NCBI RefSeq assembly: GCF_013205025.1
Contig: NZ_JABMLE010000002.1
Coordinates: 124,001-188,000 of the forward strand
Source: Rathayibacter sp. VKM Ac-2857
Lineage (GTDB): Bacteria > Actinomycetota > Actinomycetes > Actinomycetales > Microbacteriaceae
Length of the DNA: 64,000 nucleotides
Reading direction: 5' to 3'
Of this stretch, positions 8,624 to 17,424 are shown piece after piece. A model generated the notes under the pieces. The model searched no databases, had not been told where the DNA came from, and worked only from the letters and a program-made list of their open reading frames with translations. Position numbers and translations under genes: made by a program. How positions within the stretch are numbered: position 1 is the stretch's first letter; every line of letters begins with the position of its first letter.

Positions 8624-9996
8624 GCCGCCTGCGGATCGCCGTGGTCGGCGACGTGATGCTCGACGTCGACCTCTCCGGGCCGGCCGAGCGGCTGAGCCCC
8701 GACGCGCCCGTGCCCGTGGTCGACGTGTCGACCCGCGGGGTGCGCGCCGGCGGCGCCGGGCTGGTGGCGCGGATGCTGGTGCGCGACGGCCACGAGGTCG
8801 TGCTGGTGACGGCGCTGGCCGACGCCGCCGATCCCGATGCGGCCGAGCTGCTCGCCGCCCTCGACGGTGTCCGCGTGGTCGCCGGGCCCTCCGGCGCGCC
8901 GACGCCCGTGAAGACGCGCGTCGCCGCCTCCGGCCAGGCCGTCGTGCGCTTCGACCGCGGCTGCGAGCGCCCGCCGGTGCCGGGCGTGACCGAGGAGATG
9001 CTCGCCGTGCTCGGCGAGGTCGACGCGGTCGTCGTCGCGGACTACGGCCGCCGGCTCACCGAGGACGCCTCGCTCCGCGCCGCCCTCGACGCGCTGACGG
9101 TGCCGCTGGTCTGGGATCCGCACCCGCGTGGGACCGAGCCCGTCGCCGGGACGACTCTCGCGACGCCGAACCTGGGCGAGGCGACCGGCTTCTCCGGGGC
9201 GAGTGGCCGCGGCGTCACTCTCGCGGAGACCGCCGCCACCACGCTGCTCGAGCGCTGGGGCTGCGGCGCGGTCGCCGTGACGATGGGCTCCGGCGGCGCT
9301 CTGGTCCGCTCGCGCGGCGCCGGCGTGCCGGTGGTGCACCCCGCCGCCGCGGTGCCGCCGACCGATCCCTGCGGAGCGGGCGACCGCTTCGCCGCCTCCG
9401 CCGCCGTCGCGCTGGCCGGCGGGGCCACCCCCTCCGAGGCGGTCGGCGCGGCCGTCGCCGCGGCCGGGGCCTACCTGCTCGCGGGCGGCGTCGCCTCCCT
9501 CGGCGCTCCGGCCGACACCGCCGCCCTGCACGGGGCGTCGGGCGTGGATGCGCTGCGCGTCGCCGAGGCCGTCCGCGGCACCGGCGGCACCGTGGTCGCG
9601 ACCGGCGGCTGCTTCGACCTGCTGCACGCCGGTCACGCCCGCACCCTCTCGGCCGCCCGGGCGCTCGGCGACTGCCTGATCGTCTGCCTCAACTCGGACG
9701 ACTCCGTCCGGAGGCTGAAGGGACCGGCCCGGCCGATCATCCCCGAGGACGACCGGGTCGACCTGCTGCTCGCGCTCGAGTGCGTCGACGCGGTCCTCGT
9801 CTTCGGCGAGGACACCCCCGACGAGGCGCTGCGCCGCATCCGCCCGGACGTCTGGGTGAAGGGCGGCGACTACTCCGCCGAATCGCTGCCTGAGACCGCG
9901 ACGGTCGCCGAGTGGGGCGGCCGCGTCCTGACGGTGCCGTACCACGCAGGCCGCTCGACCACCCATCTCGCCGCCGCGCTCGCGCGCGTCGGCTGA
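8620..9996 (+). CDS. hldE: Bifunctional heptose-7-phosphate kinase / heptose-1-phosphate adenylyltransferase
   Basis: Two-domain enzyme of 458 residues. A PfkB-type kinase (residues 1-300) ends with the anion-hole motif PCGAGDRF. A cytidylyltransferase-like domain (residues about 325-458) has GCFDLLHAGH, the HxGH nucleotide-binding motif, and VWVKGGDYS. This is the architecture of HldE, which phosphorylates C1 and, after GmhB, adds AMP to give ADP-heptose. The GTG start lies in a GTGA overlap with gmhA. A second hldE-like gene lies at 23990. No HldD epimerase gene is seen here, so the product may remain the D-glycero form. Confidence 0.92.
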   Translation: MSRLRIAVVGDVMLDVDLSGPAERLSPDAPVPVVDVSTRGVRAGGAGLVARMLVRDGHEVVLVTALADAADPDAAELLAALDGVRVVAGPSGAPTPVKTRVAASGQAVVRFDRGCERPPVPGVTEEMLAVLGEVDAVVVADYGRRLTEDASLRAALDALTVPLVWDPHPRGTEPVAGTTLATPNLGEATGFSGASGRGVTLAETAATTLLERWGCGAVAVTMGSGGALVRSRGAGVPVVHPAAAVPPTDPCGAGDRFAASAAVALAGGATPSEAVGAAVAAAGAYLLAGGVASLGAPADTAALHGASGVDALRVAEAVRGTGGTVVATGGCFDLLHAGHARTLSAARALGDCLIVCLNSDDSVRRLKGPARPIIPEDDRVDLLLALECVDAVLVFGEDTPDEALRRIRPDVWVKGGDYSAESLPETATVAEWGGRVLTVPYHAGRSTTHLAAALARVG

Positions 9997-10070
9997 CCGC
10001 GTCGGCTCCGGCCGACCATCGCCCCGCTGCGCCGATCCTGTCGGCGCTGACGATCCTGGAAGGGACACCC

Positions 10071-10775
10071 ATGACCACCACCCCCACCCCCATCGGCCGC
10101 GTCCTGATCACCGGAGGCGCCTCCGGACTCGGAGCCGCCGTCGCCGCCGCCGTCACGGCCGCGGGCGGCACCCCGATCGTCCTCGACCGCGACGTCTCGA
10201 ACGTCCAGGAGGGCGTCGCCGCCTACCAGGTGGACGTCGCCAGGACCCGCGAGGCCGAGAAGGCCGTCGTCGAGATCGCCCGTGAGCACGGCGGCCTCGA
10301 CGCCGTCGTCACCGCGGCCGGCATCGACCGCTGCGGCCGCCTCGTCGACGTCGAGCCGGAGGAGTGGGAGCGCGTGATCTCGGTCAACCTGCTCGGCACC
10401 GCCGCCGTCGTCCGCGCCGCGCTGCCGTTCCTCACCGAGACCCACGGCCGCGTCGTCACCGTCGCGTCCTCGCTCGCGATCAAGGCCGTCTCGGACGCGA
10501 CCGCCTACTGCGCGTCGAAGTTCGGCGTGCTGGGCTTCACCCGCGCCCTCGCGGCAGAGACCAAGGGCGAGATCGGCGTCACGACGCTGATCCCCTCCGG
10601 CATGAAGACCCGCTTCTTCGACGACCGCGACGCCCAGTACAAGCCGGGCCCCGACGCGCTCCTCAACGACCCGGAGAACGTCGCGAACGCCGTCATGTTC
10701 GTCCTCGGCCAGCCCCGCGGCTGCGAGGTCCGCGAGCTCGTCATCACCCACGAGGAGGAGCCCTCCTGGCCGTGA
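10071..10775 (+). CDS. Short-chain dehydrogenase/reductase
   Basis: Classical SDR of 234 residues. The cofactor loop is ITGGASGLGAAVA (TGxxxGxG), followed by the conserved VTAAG strand. The catalytic set is Ser in VTVASSLA and YCASK (YxxxK). An AGGGACACCC region precedes the ATG. It follows hldE by 74 bp and may be the last gene of the operon. The motif is not that of the extended HldD-type epimerase (GxxGxxG with YxxxK at a larger distance), so it should not be called HldD. It could oxidise or reduce a sugar carbonyl in the same pathway; this is inference. Confidence 0.85.
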   Translation: MTTTPTPIGRVLITGGASGLGAAVAAAVTAAGGTPIVLDRDVSNVQEGVAAYQVDVARTREAEKAVVEIAREHGGLDAVVTAAGIDRCGRLVDVEPEEWERVISVNLLGTAAVVRAALPFLTETHGRVVTVASSLAIKAVSDATAYCASKFGVLGFTRALAAETKGEIGVTTLIPSGMKTRFFDDRDAQYKPGPDALLNDPENVANAVMFVLGQPRGCEVRELVITHEEEPSWP

Positions 10776-10822
10776 GCCACTGACGCCCCGGGCGTCTGAC
10801 GCGCCCTCGCGTCCGCCCCCTT

Positions 10823-10885
10823 CCGCGAGATGCCACTTATGAGCACGACACGCCGGTGTCGCGGCTCATAAGTGGCATCTCGCGG
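10823..10885. repeat. Long hairpin repeat, family 2 (copy 1), possible bidirectional terminator
   Basis: Perfect 22-base inverted arms (10823-10844 and 10864-10885) enclose a second perfect inner stem, CGACAC/GTGTCG. The element lies in the 147-bp gap between two genes ending face to face. Copies with the same core GAGATGCCACTT occur at 26558 and 29485, each again between converging genes. It could terminate transcription from both sides. Confidence 0.85.
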
Positions 10886-10922
10886 TTGGGGAGGGGGCGA
10901 GCAGGTGGCGTGGGCACGGGGG

Positions 10923-12005
10923 TCAGCGGGTGGCGGCGAGGACTCCGCGGACGTCCTCGAGGACGCGGGCGACGGGGACGTCGTCGACGAAGGACAGCTC
11001 GTGCTCGCAGCGCTCGGCGGTCCAGCCGACCTGGGTGACGTCGACGTCGCAGACCGGGCAGCGCGTGGTCCAGCTGAGCTGGAGGCGGTGGCGCTGGCGG
11101 CCGAGGGGCTGGGCGTTGATGGCGTTGCCGACCCAGAACACGCCGACCGTGGGCGCGCCGACCGCCGCCGCGAGGTGGCGCGGTCCGCTGTCGTTGCCGA
11201 GGACGAGGTCGGCGAGCGAGAGCAGCGGAGCGAGGTCCGGCAGCTCGACCGTGCCGGCCCAGGACACCGCGCCGGGAGCGCCCGCGACGATCGCGTCGGC
11301 CGCGGGCGCGTCGGAGTCGTCGCCCACGACGAGCACGCGCGCCCCGTCGGCGAGCAGCGCGCGGGCGACCTCGGCGAAGTTCGCGGAGCTCCATCGGCGC
11401 CGGACGTCGGTCGCCCCCGGATGGATCAGCACCAGCGGTCCGCCGGCGGGCAGGGCGGCGGCGAGCCGGTCGCGGCGCTCCGGGTCGACCTGCAGCGACG
11501 GCTCCAGCCGCACCGCCGCCGCCCCCGCGAGCCCGACGATCTCGAGCGCGCGCAGCATCTCGTGCTGGTAGTAGACGTAGGGGATCGTGCGCTCGAGCTC
11601 GGCCGCGTCGTCGGTGCGCGAGCCGATGGTGTGCCGCGCGCCGAGGCGCTGCAGGAACGGGTTGGAGTAGCGCCCCCCGCCGTGCAGCTGCACCGCGAGG
11701 TCGAAGCGCCGCGCGCGCATCCGCTCGGCGAAGTCCTCGACGACCTGCGGATCCTCGCCCTCGCCGTCGCGGACGCCCTGCGCCACCGGCAGGATCTCGA
11801 CGTCGCTCACCGGCGACTCGACGCCCTGGAGCAGCACGCGGTGCGCCGGAGTGCCGAGCAGCACGATCTCGGCGCCGGGGTAGGCGGCGGCGAGCGCGTC
11901 CACGGCGGGCAGCGCGAACAGCAGGTCGCCGAGTCCGCCGCCGCGCAGGACGGCGATCCTCTCGACTCCGTCGAAGCGGTCTCGGAGCGGGGCGATGGCG
12001 ACCAC
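10923..12005 (-). CDS. Glycosyltransferase family 9 (heptosyltransferase-like)
   Basis: Third GT9 protein, 360 residues. It begins ERIAVLRGGGLGDLLFALPAVDAL after a short leader. It carries LAVQLHGGG, VLIHPGATDVRRRW and LVLGNDSGPRHLAAAVGAPTVGVFW in the donor domain. Near the end, CPVCDVDVTQVGW contains a Cys pair not obvious in the other two GT9 proteins here. The GTG start is preceded by GAGAGGAA. It converges on the SDR gene, with the family-2 hairpin between them. Probable function is transfer of ADP-heptose or a related sugar to a surface glycan. Confidence 0.87.
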   Translation of the reverse strand: MVAIAPLRDRFDGVERIAVLRGGGLGDLLFALPAVDALAAAYPGAEIVLLGTPAHRVLLQGVESPVSDVEILPVAQGVRDGEGEDPQVVEDFAERMRARRFDLAVQLHGGGRYSNPFLQRLGARHTIGSRTDDAAELERTIPYVYYQHEMLRALEIVGLAGAAAVRLEPSLQVDPERRDRLAAALPAGGPLVLIHPGATDVRRRWSSANFAEVARALLADGARVLVVGDDSDAPAADAIVAGAPGAVSWAGTVELPDLAPLLSLADLVLGNDSGPRHLAAAVGAPTVGVFWVGNAINAQPLGRQRHRLQLSWTTRCPVCDVDVTQVGWTAERCEHELSFVDDVPVARVLEDVRGVLAATR

Positions 12006-12159
12006 GGTCGTTCCTCTCGGTGGGGCGGAGTCGCGCGCGGCGGCTCCGGGGAAGGGGCACTCCTCCTCTTCCCCGTCGGGGGCGATCCGAAACCGTCGGC
12101 GACCGGTACGAGATCATCGCAACGAGCCGAGAGGCCGTCCGACCCGCCCTGCTGGGGAC

Positions 12160-12318
12160 GGCGGGTCTCGATACGCCCCTGCGGACGGGTCATGCTGATC
12201 GAGTAGCCCGCGCAGCGGGCGTATCGAGATCCACCAGCGTCAGAACTCGAGTCTGCAGATCCGCCCTGCCGAGGACGGCGGGTCTCGATACGCCCCTGCG
12301 GGGCTACTCGACCAACAT
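12160..12318. repeat. BIME-like repeat: partial arm plus full element
   Basis: A truncated arm (12160-12191) is followed by a full element (12192-12318). The left hairpin arm has GATC ends, the spacer has a CTGCAG core, and the right arm has GGTC/GACC ends. It lies between two leftward genes; together with the next two entries it fills most of the 595-bp gap. Confidence 0.85.
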
Positions 12319-12348
12319 GGACATACAGCAAGCAGATGCGGGAATTCC

Positions 12349-12475
12349 ATGCTGATCGAGTAGCCCGCGAAGCGGGCGTATCGAGATCCACCACCGTCAG
12401 AACCTGAGTCTGCAGACCCGCCCTGTTGGTGACGGCGGGTCTCGATACGCCCCTCCGGGGCTACTCGACCAGCAT
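12349..12475. repeat. BIME-like repeat, full element
   Basis: About 127 bp: a GATC-type arm on the left, spacer with TCTGCAGA palindrome, GGTC-type arm on the right. Same orientation as its neighbour at 12192. Confidence 0.88.
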
Positions 12476-12530
12476 GACGCGGCGCAGCCGCGTCCTTCTC
12501 CCTCACCACCGAGACGCGAAGCGGCTTCCT

Positions 12531-12567
12531 CGCTCGATACGCCCCTGCGGGGCTACTCGACCAGCAT
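12531..12567. repeat. BIME-like repeat, single arm
   Basis: One GGTC-type arm whose first bases have changed to GCTC. It lies 33 bp beyond the stop of the acyl-CoA synthetase-like gene in the direction of that gene's transcription. Confidence 0.75.
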
Positions 12568-12600
12568 GAGGAGGGGCGCCGCCGTGGCGCTCTCGGGCGG

Positions 12601-14016
12601 TCAGTCTGCGGCGAGTGCCCCGCGACGGATCTTGCCCGCGTCGTCGCGGAGCGGTGAGCGCTGGAGTCGCAAGGCCCGCGGCGCCCGCGAGCCGAGGTGC
12701 TCGCGCGCGAAGGCGAGCAGCTCCTCCTCCGTCACGTCGCTCTCCGCGATGTCGACGACGGCCTCCACCGCCTGGCCGAGCTCGGGGTCCGGGACGCCGA
12801 AGGCGACCGCGCCCCGCACGGCCGGGTGCTGCTCCAGGACGCGCTCGATCTCGGCCGGGTACACGTTCACCCCGCCGCGCAGGATCAGATCGTCGGCGCG
12901 GTCGAGCACGGTGAGGAAGCCGTCCGCATCGACGGAGCCGAGGTCGCCGAGGGTGTCCCAGCCGTCGTCGGTCCGCTTCGACTGCCCGCCGAGGTAGCGG
13001 TAGGTCGGCTCTCCACGGCGCAGCTGCACGAGCCCGGGCTCGCCCGGCGCGCACTCCGTCCCGTCCGACCGCAGCACCCGCAGCTCCGTGCCGCCGATCG
13101 GCCTGCCGACGCTCCCGGGCCGCTCGAGCCACTCGTCGCCGCGGATCATCGTCAGCCCGTTCGACTCGCTGCCCGCGTAGACCTCCACGACCTTCTCCGC
13201 ACCGAGCCAGTCGATCAGCGCGCGCTTGTCCGCAGGCGGACAGGGCGAGCCGAGGTGCAGCACCGTCTCGAGCGACGACACATCCGCGTCCCGATGCCCG
13301 GGCGCGCGCAGCAGCCGGTGGATCATCGTCGGCACCAGCAGGGCCCAGGTCACCCGGTGCTCCGCGATCGCCGCGAGCACCAGCACCTCGTCGAAGCGCG
13401 GCAGGATCACCAGCCGCTGCCCGGTCAGCAGCCCGCGGAAGGCGTAGGTGAAGGTCGCGGAGTGGGTGAGCGGCCCGGCGACGAGCTGCACCCCCTCCCG
13501 CGGCAGGAACGCCGCGACCGGCTGCGTCGGATCCATCAGCGCGGGCGCCGCCGCGAGCACGATCTTCGGCCGCCCGGTGCTGCCGGAGGAGGCGGGCGCC
13601 TTCCACGACGCAGCCCAGAGATCCGGCAGCTCGTCGTCCGGCAGCGCCGGGTCGGGCGTGAAGCCGGCGGGCACGAAGGGCACGCCCTCCAGCTCCACGC
13701 CGACGCTCAGCGAGGGCCGCCCGAGCGCGCCGACCTCGGCGAGCTCCCGCGCCGACAGCCCGCGCGAGAGCGGCTGCGGCGTCGCGCCCGCCTTCCAGAT
13801 CGCCGCGCAGGCCAGCACCAGCTCGGCGCTGTTCGGCAGCGAGACAGCGACCAGCGAGTCCGGAGTGACGCCGCGCGCCGCGTAGGCGCGCGCGAGCCGG
13901 TTCGAGGCCCGGTCCAGGGCGCCCGCAGTGAGGATCGCGTCGTCCGCGACGACCACGACGCGCTCGGGATCCCCCTCGGCGAGCGCCGAGAAGCACCGCG
14001 AGAACGACCGCCGCAT
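12601..14016 (-). CDS. AMP-dependent acyl-CoA synthetase/ligase-like protein of the Nit1C cluster
   Basis: ANL superfamily enzyme of 471 residues, the last gene of the leftward Nit1C operon. The P-loop-like A3 motif is SSGSTGRPKIVLAA. Also visible are EVYAGSESNGLT (A5), DTLGDLGSVDADGFLTVLDRADDLILRGG (A7-A8) and GKIRRGAL with the terminal Lys (A10). All core adenylation residues seem present, so it should activate a carboxylate as an acyl-adenylate. If the nitrilase produces a carboxylic acid, this ligase is an obvious next step, which is inference. The ATG overlaps the preceding TGA by one base. Confidence 0.85.
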   Translation of the reverse strand: MRRSFSRCFSALAEGDPERVVVVADDAILTAGALDRASNRLARAYAARGVTPDSLVAVSLPNSAELVLACAAIWKAGATPQPLSRGLSARELAEVGALGRPSLSVGVELEGVPFVPAGFTPDPALPDDELPDLWAASWKAPASSGSTGRPKIVLAAAPALMDPTQPVAAFLPREGVQLVAGPLTHSATFTYAFRGLLTGQRLVILPRFDEVLVLAAIAEHRVTWALLVPTMIHRLLRAPGHRDADVSSLETVLHLGSPCPPADKRALIDWLGAEKVVEVYAGSESNGLTMIRGDEWLERPGSVGRPIGGTELRVLRSDGTECAPGEPGLVQLRRGEPTYRYLGGQSKRTDDGWDTLGDLGSVDADGFLTVLDRADDLILRGGVNVYPAEIERVLEQHPAVRGAVAFGVPDPELGQAVEAVVDIAESDVTEEELLAFAREHLGSRAPRALRLQRSPLRDDAGKIRRGALAAD

Positions 14017-15119
14017 CAGCTGCCGCCGACGTGAGAGAGGTACAGCGCCTCGTGGCTCGCCGCGACGTCGTCCCACGAGTGCGAGAACGCGAGCTCCCGC
14101 CCGGGCCCGGGCTCCGGCGCCTCCCCCGCGAGCGCCGCGGCGAGCGCACCCCGGATCCCCGCCACGTCGCTCCCGTACGCCACCGTCTCCCCGAACACCT
14201 CGCGCAGCACCGGCAGATCGCGCGCGATGACCGGCACCCCCGCGGCGAGCGCCTCCATCGCCGCCAGCCCGAAGCCCTCCTTGGTCGAGACGAAGCCGAG
14301 GACCGCCGCACCGGCGACGAGCGCCGCGAGCCGCTCCTCCGGCACCGTGCCGAGCACGACCGGCACGACACCCAGCTCGGCCGCGCGGCGCTCGAACTCC
14401 TCGCGGTAGCCCCGGTAGTCGAACAGCGTCTCCCCGCCGCCGAAGACGAGCGCCGTCCCCGGAGCCAGCCCCGCGAACGCCTCGAGCAGGTCGATGCTGC
14501 CCTTCCTCGGCTCGATGCCGCCGAGCGCGAGCACGTAGCGGCCGAGCTCGGCCCGCCACTCCCCCGCCGCGGCACCGCCGGCCGCGGCGGCGAACCGCGC
14601 GGCGTCGACGCCGTTCGGGATCACCGCCGGCGCCCGCCCCCAACCCGCCGCCACCTCGTCCGCGACCGCCCGCGACACCGCGAGCAGCCCGGCCGGCCCG
14701 GTGATCGCGCGCTCGTGGCAGGCGATCAGCGCGGGCGTCGTGAAGGCGTCGAGATGGTGCACCGTGCGGAGCAGCCCGCCGGCCCCCGCGAAGCCCGCGT
14801 CGAGCGCGGCGTTCGCCGAGATGCAGTCCTGCGCATGCACGACGTCCCACTCCTCGCCGTCGTCGCCGAGCGCCGCCGCCATCGCATCGAGCGAGCGGAC
14901 GATCCGGTCGCCGACGTCCTCCCCGTCGCGCGCCGCGAACGGCACCACCCGGACCGCAACCGCGGGGTCGACCGCGCGGAAGAAGGCGGAGTCGCCGCCG
15001 CGGCCGAGCGTCCAGACGGTCACCTCGTGCCCGCGCCGGGCCAGCGCCTCCGACAGCGCGAGCGTGTGCACCACGCCGCCGCGGGGCTTGGTGGAGTAGG
15101 TCAGCTGCGCGATCCGCAC
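14016..15119 (-). CDS. MSMEG_0565-family glycosyltransferase (GT4)
   Basis: GT-B transferase of 367 residues. The beginning RIAQLTYSTKPRGGVVHTLALSEAL is the signature of the MSMEG_0565 family, which accompanies Nit1C nitrilase clusters. Further motifs are VIPNGVDAARF, GGIEPRKGS and VSTKEGFGLAAMEALAAGVPVI. I chose the GTG at 15119, not the upstream in-frame ATG at 15179, because GAAGGAGA lies just before it and family members begin exactly there. Why a nitrile/nitrogen operon carries a glycosyltransferase is not known. Confidence 0.86.
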   Translation of the reverse strand: MRIAQLTYSTKPRGGVVHTLALSEALARRGHEVTVWTLGRGGDSAFFRAVDPAVAVRVVPFAARDGEDVGDRIVRSLDAMAAALGDDGEEWDVVHAQDCISANAALDAGFAGAGGLLRTVHHLDAFTTPALIACHERAITGPAGLLAVSRAVADEVAAGWGRAPAVIPNGVDAARFAAAAGGAAAGEWRAELGRYVLALGGIEPRKGSIDLLEAFAGLAPGTALVFGGGETLFDYRGYREEFERRAAELGVVPVVLGTVPEERLAALVAGAAVLGFVSTKEGFGLAAMEALAAGVPVIARDLPVLREVFGETVAYGSDVAGIRGALAAALAGEAPEPGPGRELAFSHSWDDVAASHEALYLSHVGGS

Positions 15120-15181
15120 GGGGTCTCCTTCGGGCGGGGCGGCGCCCACGGGCGGCACCGGTCGGACGGGCGGCGCCAAGT

Positions 15182-16036
15182 TCAGACGGTGGGAGCCGCG
15201 CGGTGGTACGCGTGCTCGGCGCGGTCGCGCAGGTGGTCCATGCTGCGGCGAGCGCGGGCGACGGAGGCGGCGACGTCGTCCGTCGCGACCGCCAGCCCGC
15301 CCTTCGCCCAGGTCTTCGCGAGGATCTCGCCGGCCGGGTCCACGACCTTCGCCTGCCCGAGGAAGCGCAGCCCGCCGAGCACGCCGGTCTGGTTCGAGGA
15401 GACCAGGTAGACCTGGTTCTCCGCGGCACGCGCGCAGTCGTAGAGGTCGAACAGGTGCGCCTGGCGGTCGTTGCGGATCCGGTCCGATCTGTCGGTGACG
15501 CTCGCCGGCCAGGCGCTGAGGCAGCAGAGGATCTCCGCCCCGTCGAGGGCGAGCGAGCGCGCCGACTCCGGGAAGGTCTTGTCGAAGTCGATCATCATCC
15601 CGATCCGCCCCACGGCCGTGTCGAACGAGCGGAAGGAGTCGCCCGCCGCGTACGCCTCCGACTCGCCCAGCGGCAGGTGCACCTTGCGGTGCGTCCCGAT
15701 CACCTCGCCGCCCTGCACGCAGACCGCCGAGTTGTAGCGCCGCTCCTCACCGCCCTCGAGCGCGCGCTCCGCGATGCCGAAGCAGACGGTGGTGTCGCCC
15801 GCCATCGCCGCGACGGCCGCGACCTCCGGCCCGTCGACCTCCACGGCCTGCGGCAGGTCGTCCGGGCCGGGGTGGTGCATGTCGAGGAGGTAGCCGCCGA
15901 GGGTCGCGTCCGGCAGCACCAGCAGGTCGATCCCGCGCTCCTGCGCGCTCGCGATCATGCCGGGCAGCTTGATCAGGGTGCGCTCGATGTCGCGGCCGAA
16001 GTGCGCCGCGACCGCGGCCATCGTGATCGTCGACAT
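15182..16036 (-). CDS. Nitrilase-superfamily protein lacking catalytic residues (pseudoenzyme candidate)
   Basis: Carbon-nitrogen hydrolase fold, 284 residues, clearly similar to the true nitrilase at 17740. Active-site positions are altered: the Glu of LPE is Asp43 (LVLPDATLGGY), and the nucleophile Cys of ICYD is Asp150 (GMMIDFDKTFPE). The middle Lys is kept (Lys118, HRKVHLPLGE). Without Cys the family mechanism cannot work, so it may be structural, regulatory or a partner of the active paralogue. The codons (GAC at both sites) are clear in the DNA and the frame is open, so this is not a sequencing frameshift. The start ATG is followed by TITMAAVAAHF, as in the paralogue. Confidence 0.85.
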   Translation of the reverse strand: MSTITMAAVAAHFGRDIERTLIKLPGMIASAQERGIDLLVLPDATLGGYLLDMHHPGPDDLPQAVEVDGPEVAAVAAMAGDTTVCFGIAERALEGGEERRYNSAVCVQGGEVIGTHRKVHLPLGESEAYAAGDSFRSFDTAVGRIGMMIDFDKTFPESARSLALDGAEILCCLSAWPASVTDRSDRIRNDRQAHLFDLYDCARAAENQVYLVSSNQTGVLGGLRFLGQAKVVDPAGEILAKTWAKGGLAVATDDVAASVARARRSMDHLRDRAEHAYHRAAPTV

Positions 16037-16149
16037 GGTCCTTCTCTCCCGCCCTCTGCAGGCGGACGGTGCGCTCGGGCGGACAGGAAGCCGTCGCCCT
16101 CCGCTGCCCCGCGCGGCCGGACGGCGCGCCCGCGGCGAGCGCGTGGCCG

Positions 16150-17424
16150 TCACCGTACCGCGGCGCCCTCGAGACGGTTCAACCGCGCGCCGCCGAGCAG
16201 CTGCTGCACCACGTGCTCCGCATCCCGCGCGATCGCCTCGAAGCGCCCGGAGCCCCAGGTGTTCAGCCACGGCAGCCCGAGGAAGTGCAGCCCGGGCACG
16301 GCGGTGGCGCCGCGCCGGTGGGTGGGGTGCCCGGCGCCGTCGAAGACGCCGATCTGCATCCAGGAGTAGTCGGCCCGGAAGCCGACCGCCCAGACGATGC
16401 TCGTGATCCCGGCGGCCGCCAGGTCGAGCTCCTCGATCTCGCGCTCCGGCCGCCAGACCGGCGTGTAGCGAGCCTCGGTCGGCGCCTGGATCCCCGAGCG
16501 CTCGATGTAGGCGTCGATGTCGTTCTTGATCGACTCCGCCACCGAGTCCGCGTAGTCGAGCGACGCCTCCGCCGTCGGCGCGAACCGCAGCGACCCGCCC
16601 TCGACGTGCTGCAGCCGGCCGTAGAGCGTCATCCCATCGCGGGCGAACGCCCGCAGGTCGATGTCGCGACCGCCGCCGCGTCCGGTGACATAGTGGTTGG
16701 TCGACTCCCGCTTGGAGAGCCCGCCCACCTGCGCGTGCACCGGCACGTCGTAGACGCCCATGTCGGCGAGCCAGGCGACGCAGTCGCGGCCGCGGTAGAA
16801 CCGGGCGACCCGCGGAGCCGTCCCCAGTGCCAGGTGCACGTCGCGCCCCTCGAGGAAGAGGTCCTCCGCGATCTGCGCGCCGGACTGGCCGGAGCCGACG
16901 ACGAGCACGCCGCCCTCGGGCAGCGCCGCGGCGGAGCGGTAGTCCGCCGAGTGCAGCTGCACGATCGCGTCCGGGATGCGGTGCGCGACCGCCGGCAGGA
17001 CCGGCCGGTGGTAGCCGCCGGTGGCGACGACGACCTGGTCCGCCGTGATCGTGCCGCGCGAGGTGACGATCTCGAACGCCCCGTCGGCGCTCTCTCGCAG
17101 CCGGAGCACCTCGGTGTCCTCGGCCACCGGCGCGCCGAACGACTCGGCGTAGCGCCGCACCCAGGCGTGCACCTCGTCGCGGGTCATGAACCCGTCCGGG
17201 TCGTCACCGTCGTAGGGGTAGCCGGGGAGCCGGCACTGCCAGTTCGGCGTGACGAGCGTGAAGTTGTCCCAGCGGCGGTCGATCCAGTCGTGCGCGATCG
17301 TGTCGCGCTCGATCACGAGGTGCTCGACGCCCTGGTCGGTGAGCAGTCGGCTGACCGACAGCCCGGCCTGGCCGGCGCCGATCACGGCGACCGGCAGGTG
17401 CCGGCCGTTCTCGAGCGCGGTCAT
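16150..17424 (-). CDS. MSMEG_0569-family flavin-dependent oxidoreductase
   Basis: Protein of 424 residues resembling flavin-containing monooxygenases. The FAD loop is VIGAGQAGLSVSRLL near residue 14, and the NADP loop is VVGSGQSGAQIAEDLF in the middle. FLGLPWLNTWGSGRF near the end is a family feature. It is a standard member of the Nit1C cluster. Its chemistry is unproved; oxidation of a nitrogen-containing intermediate is a reasonable guess. It overlaps the upstream small gene by ATGA. Confidence 0.9.
   Translation of the reverse strand: MTALENGRHLPVAVIGAGQAGLSVSRLLTDQGVEHLVIERDTIAHDWIDRRWDNFTLVTPNWQCRLPGYPYDGDDPDGFMTRDEVHAWVRRYAESFGAPVAEDTEVLRLRESADGAFEIVTSRGTITADQVVVATGGYHRPVLPAVAHRIPDAIVQLHSADYRSAAALPEGGVLVVGSGQSGAQIAEDLFLEGRDVHLALGTAPRVARFYRGRDCVAWLADMGVYDVPVHAQVGGLSKRESTNHYVTGRGGGRDIDLRAFARDGMTLYGRLQHVEGGSLRFAPTAEASLDYADSVAESIKNDIDAYIERSGIQAPTEARYTPVWRPEREIEELDLAAAGITSIVWAVGFRADYSWMQIGVFDGAGHPTHRRGATAVPGLHFLGLPWLNTWGSGRFEAIARDAEHVVQQLLGGARLNRLEGAAVR

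Noticed and set aside
10071-10775. SDR gene as the missing HldD heptose epimerase
   Set aside because: The protein is a 234-residue classical SDR with TGxxxGxG and YCASK; HldD is an extended SDR of over 300 residues with GxxGxxG.
12240-12509. Short open frames running through the BIME repeats (here and at 22365, 26801, 40804)
   Set aside because: They translate the repeat itself (runs such as RVAPQGRIETRR) in all directions and have no independent support.
15120-15179. Longer N-terminus for the MSMEG_0565-type glycosyltransferase starting at 15179
   Set aside because: The added 20 residues are Pro/Gly-rich without family similarity, and a strong ribosome site precedes the GTG at 15119.
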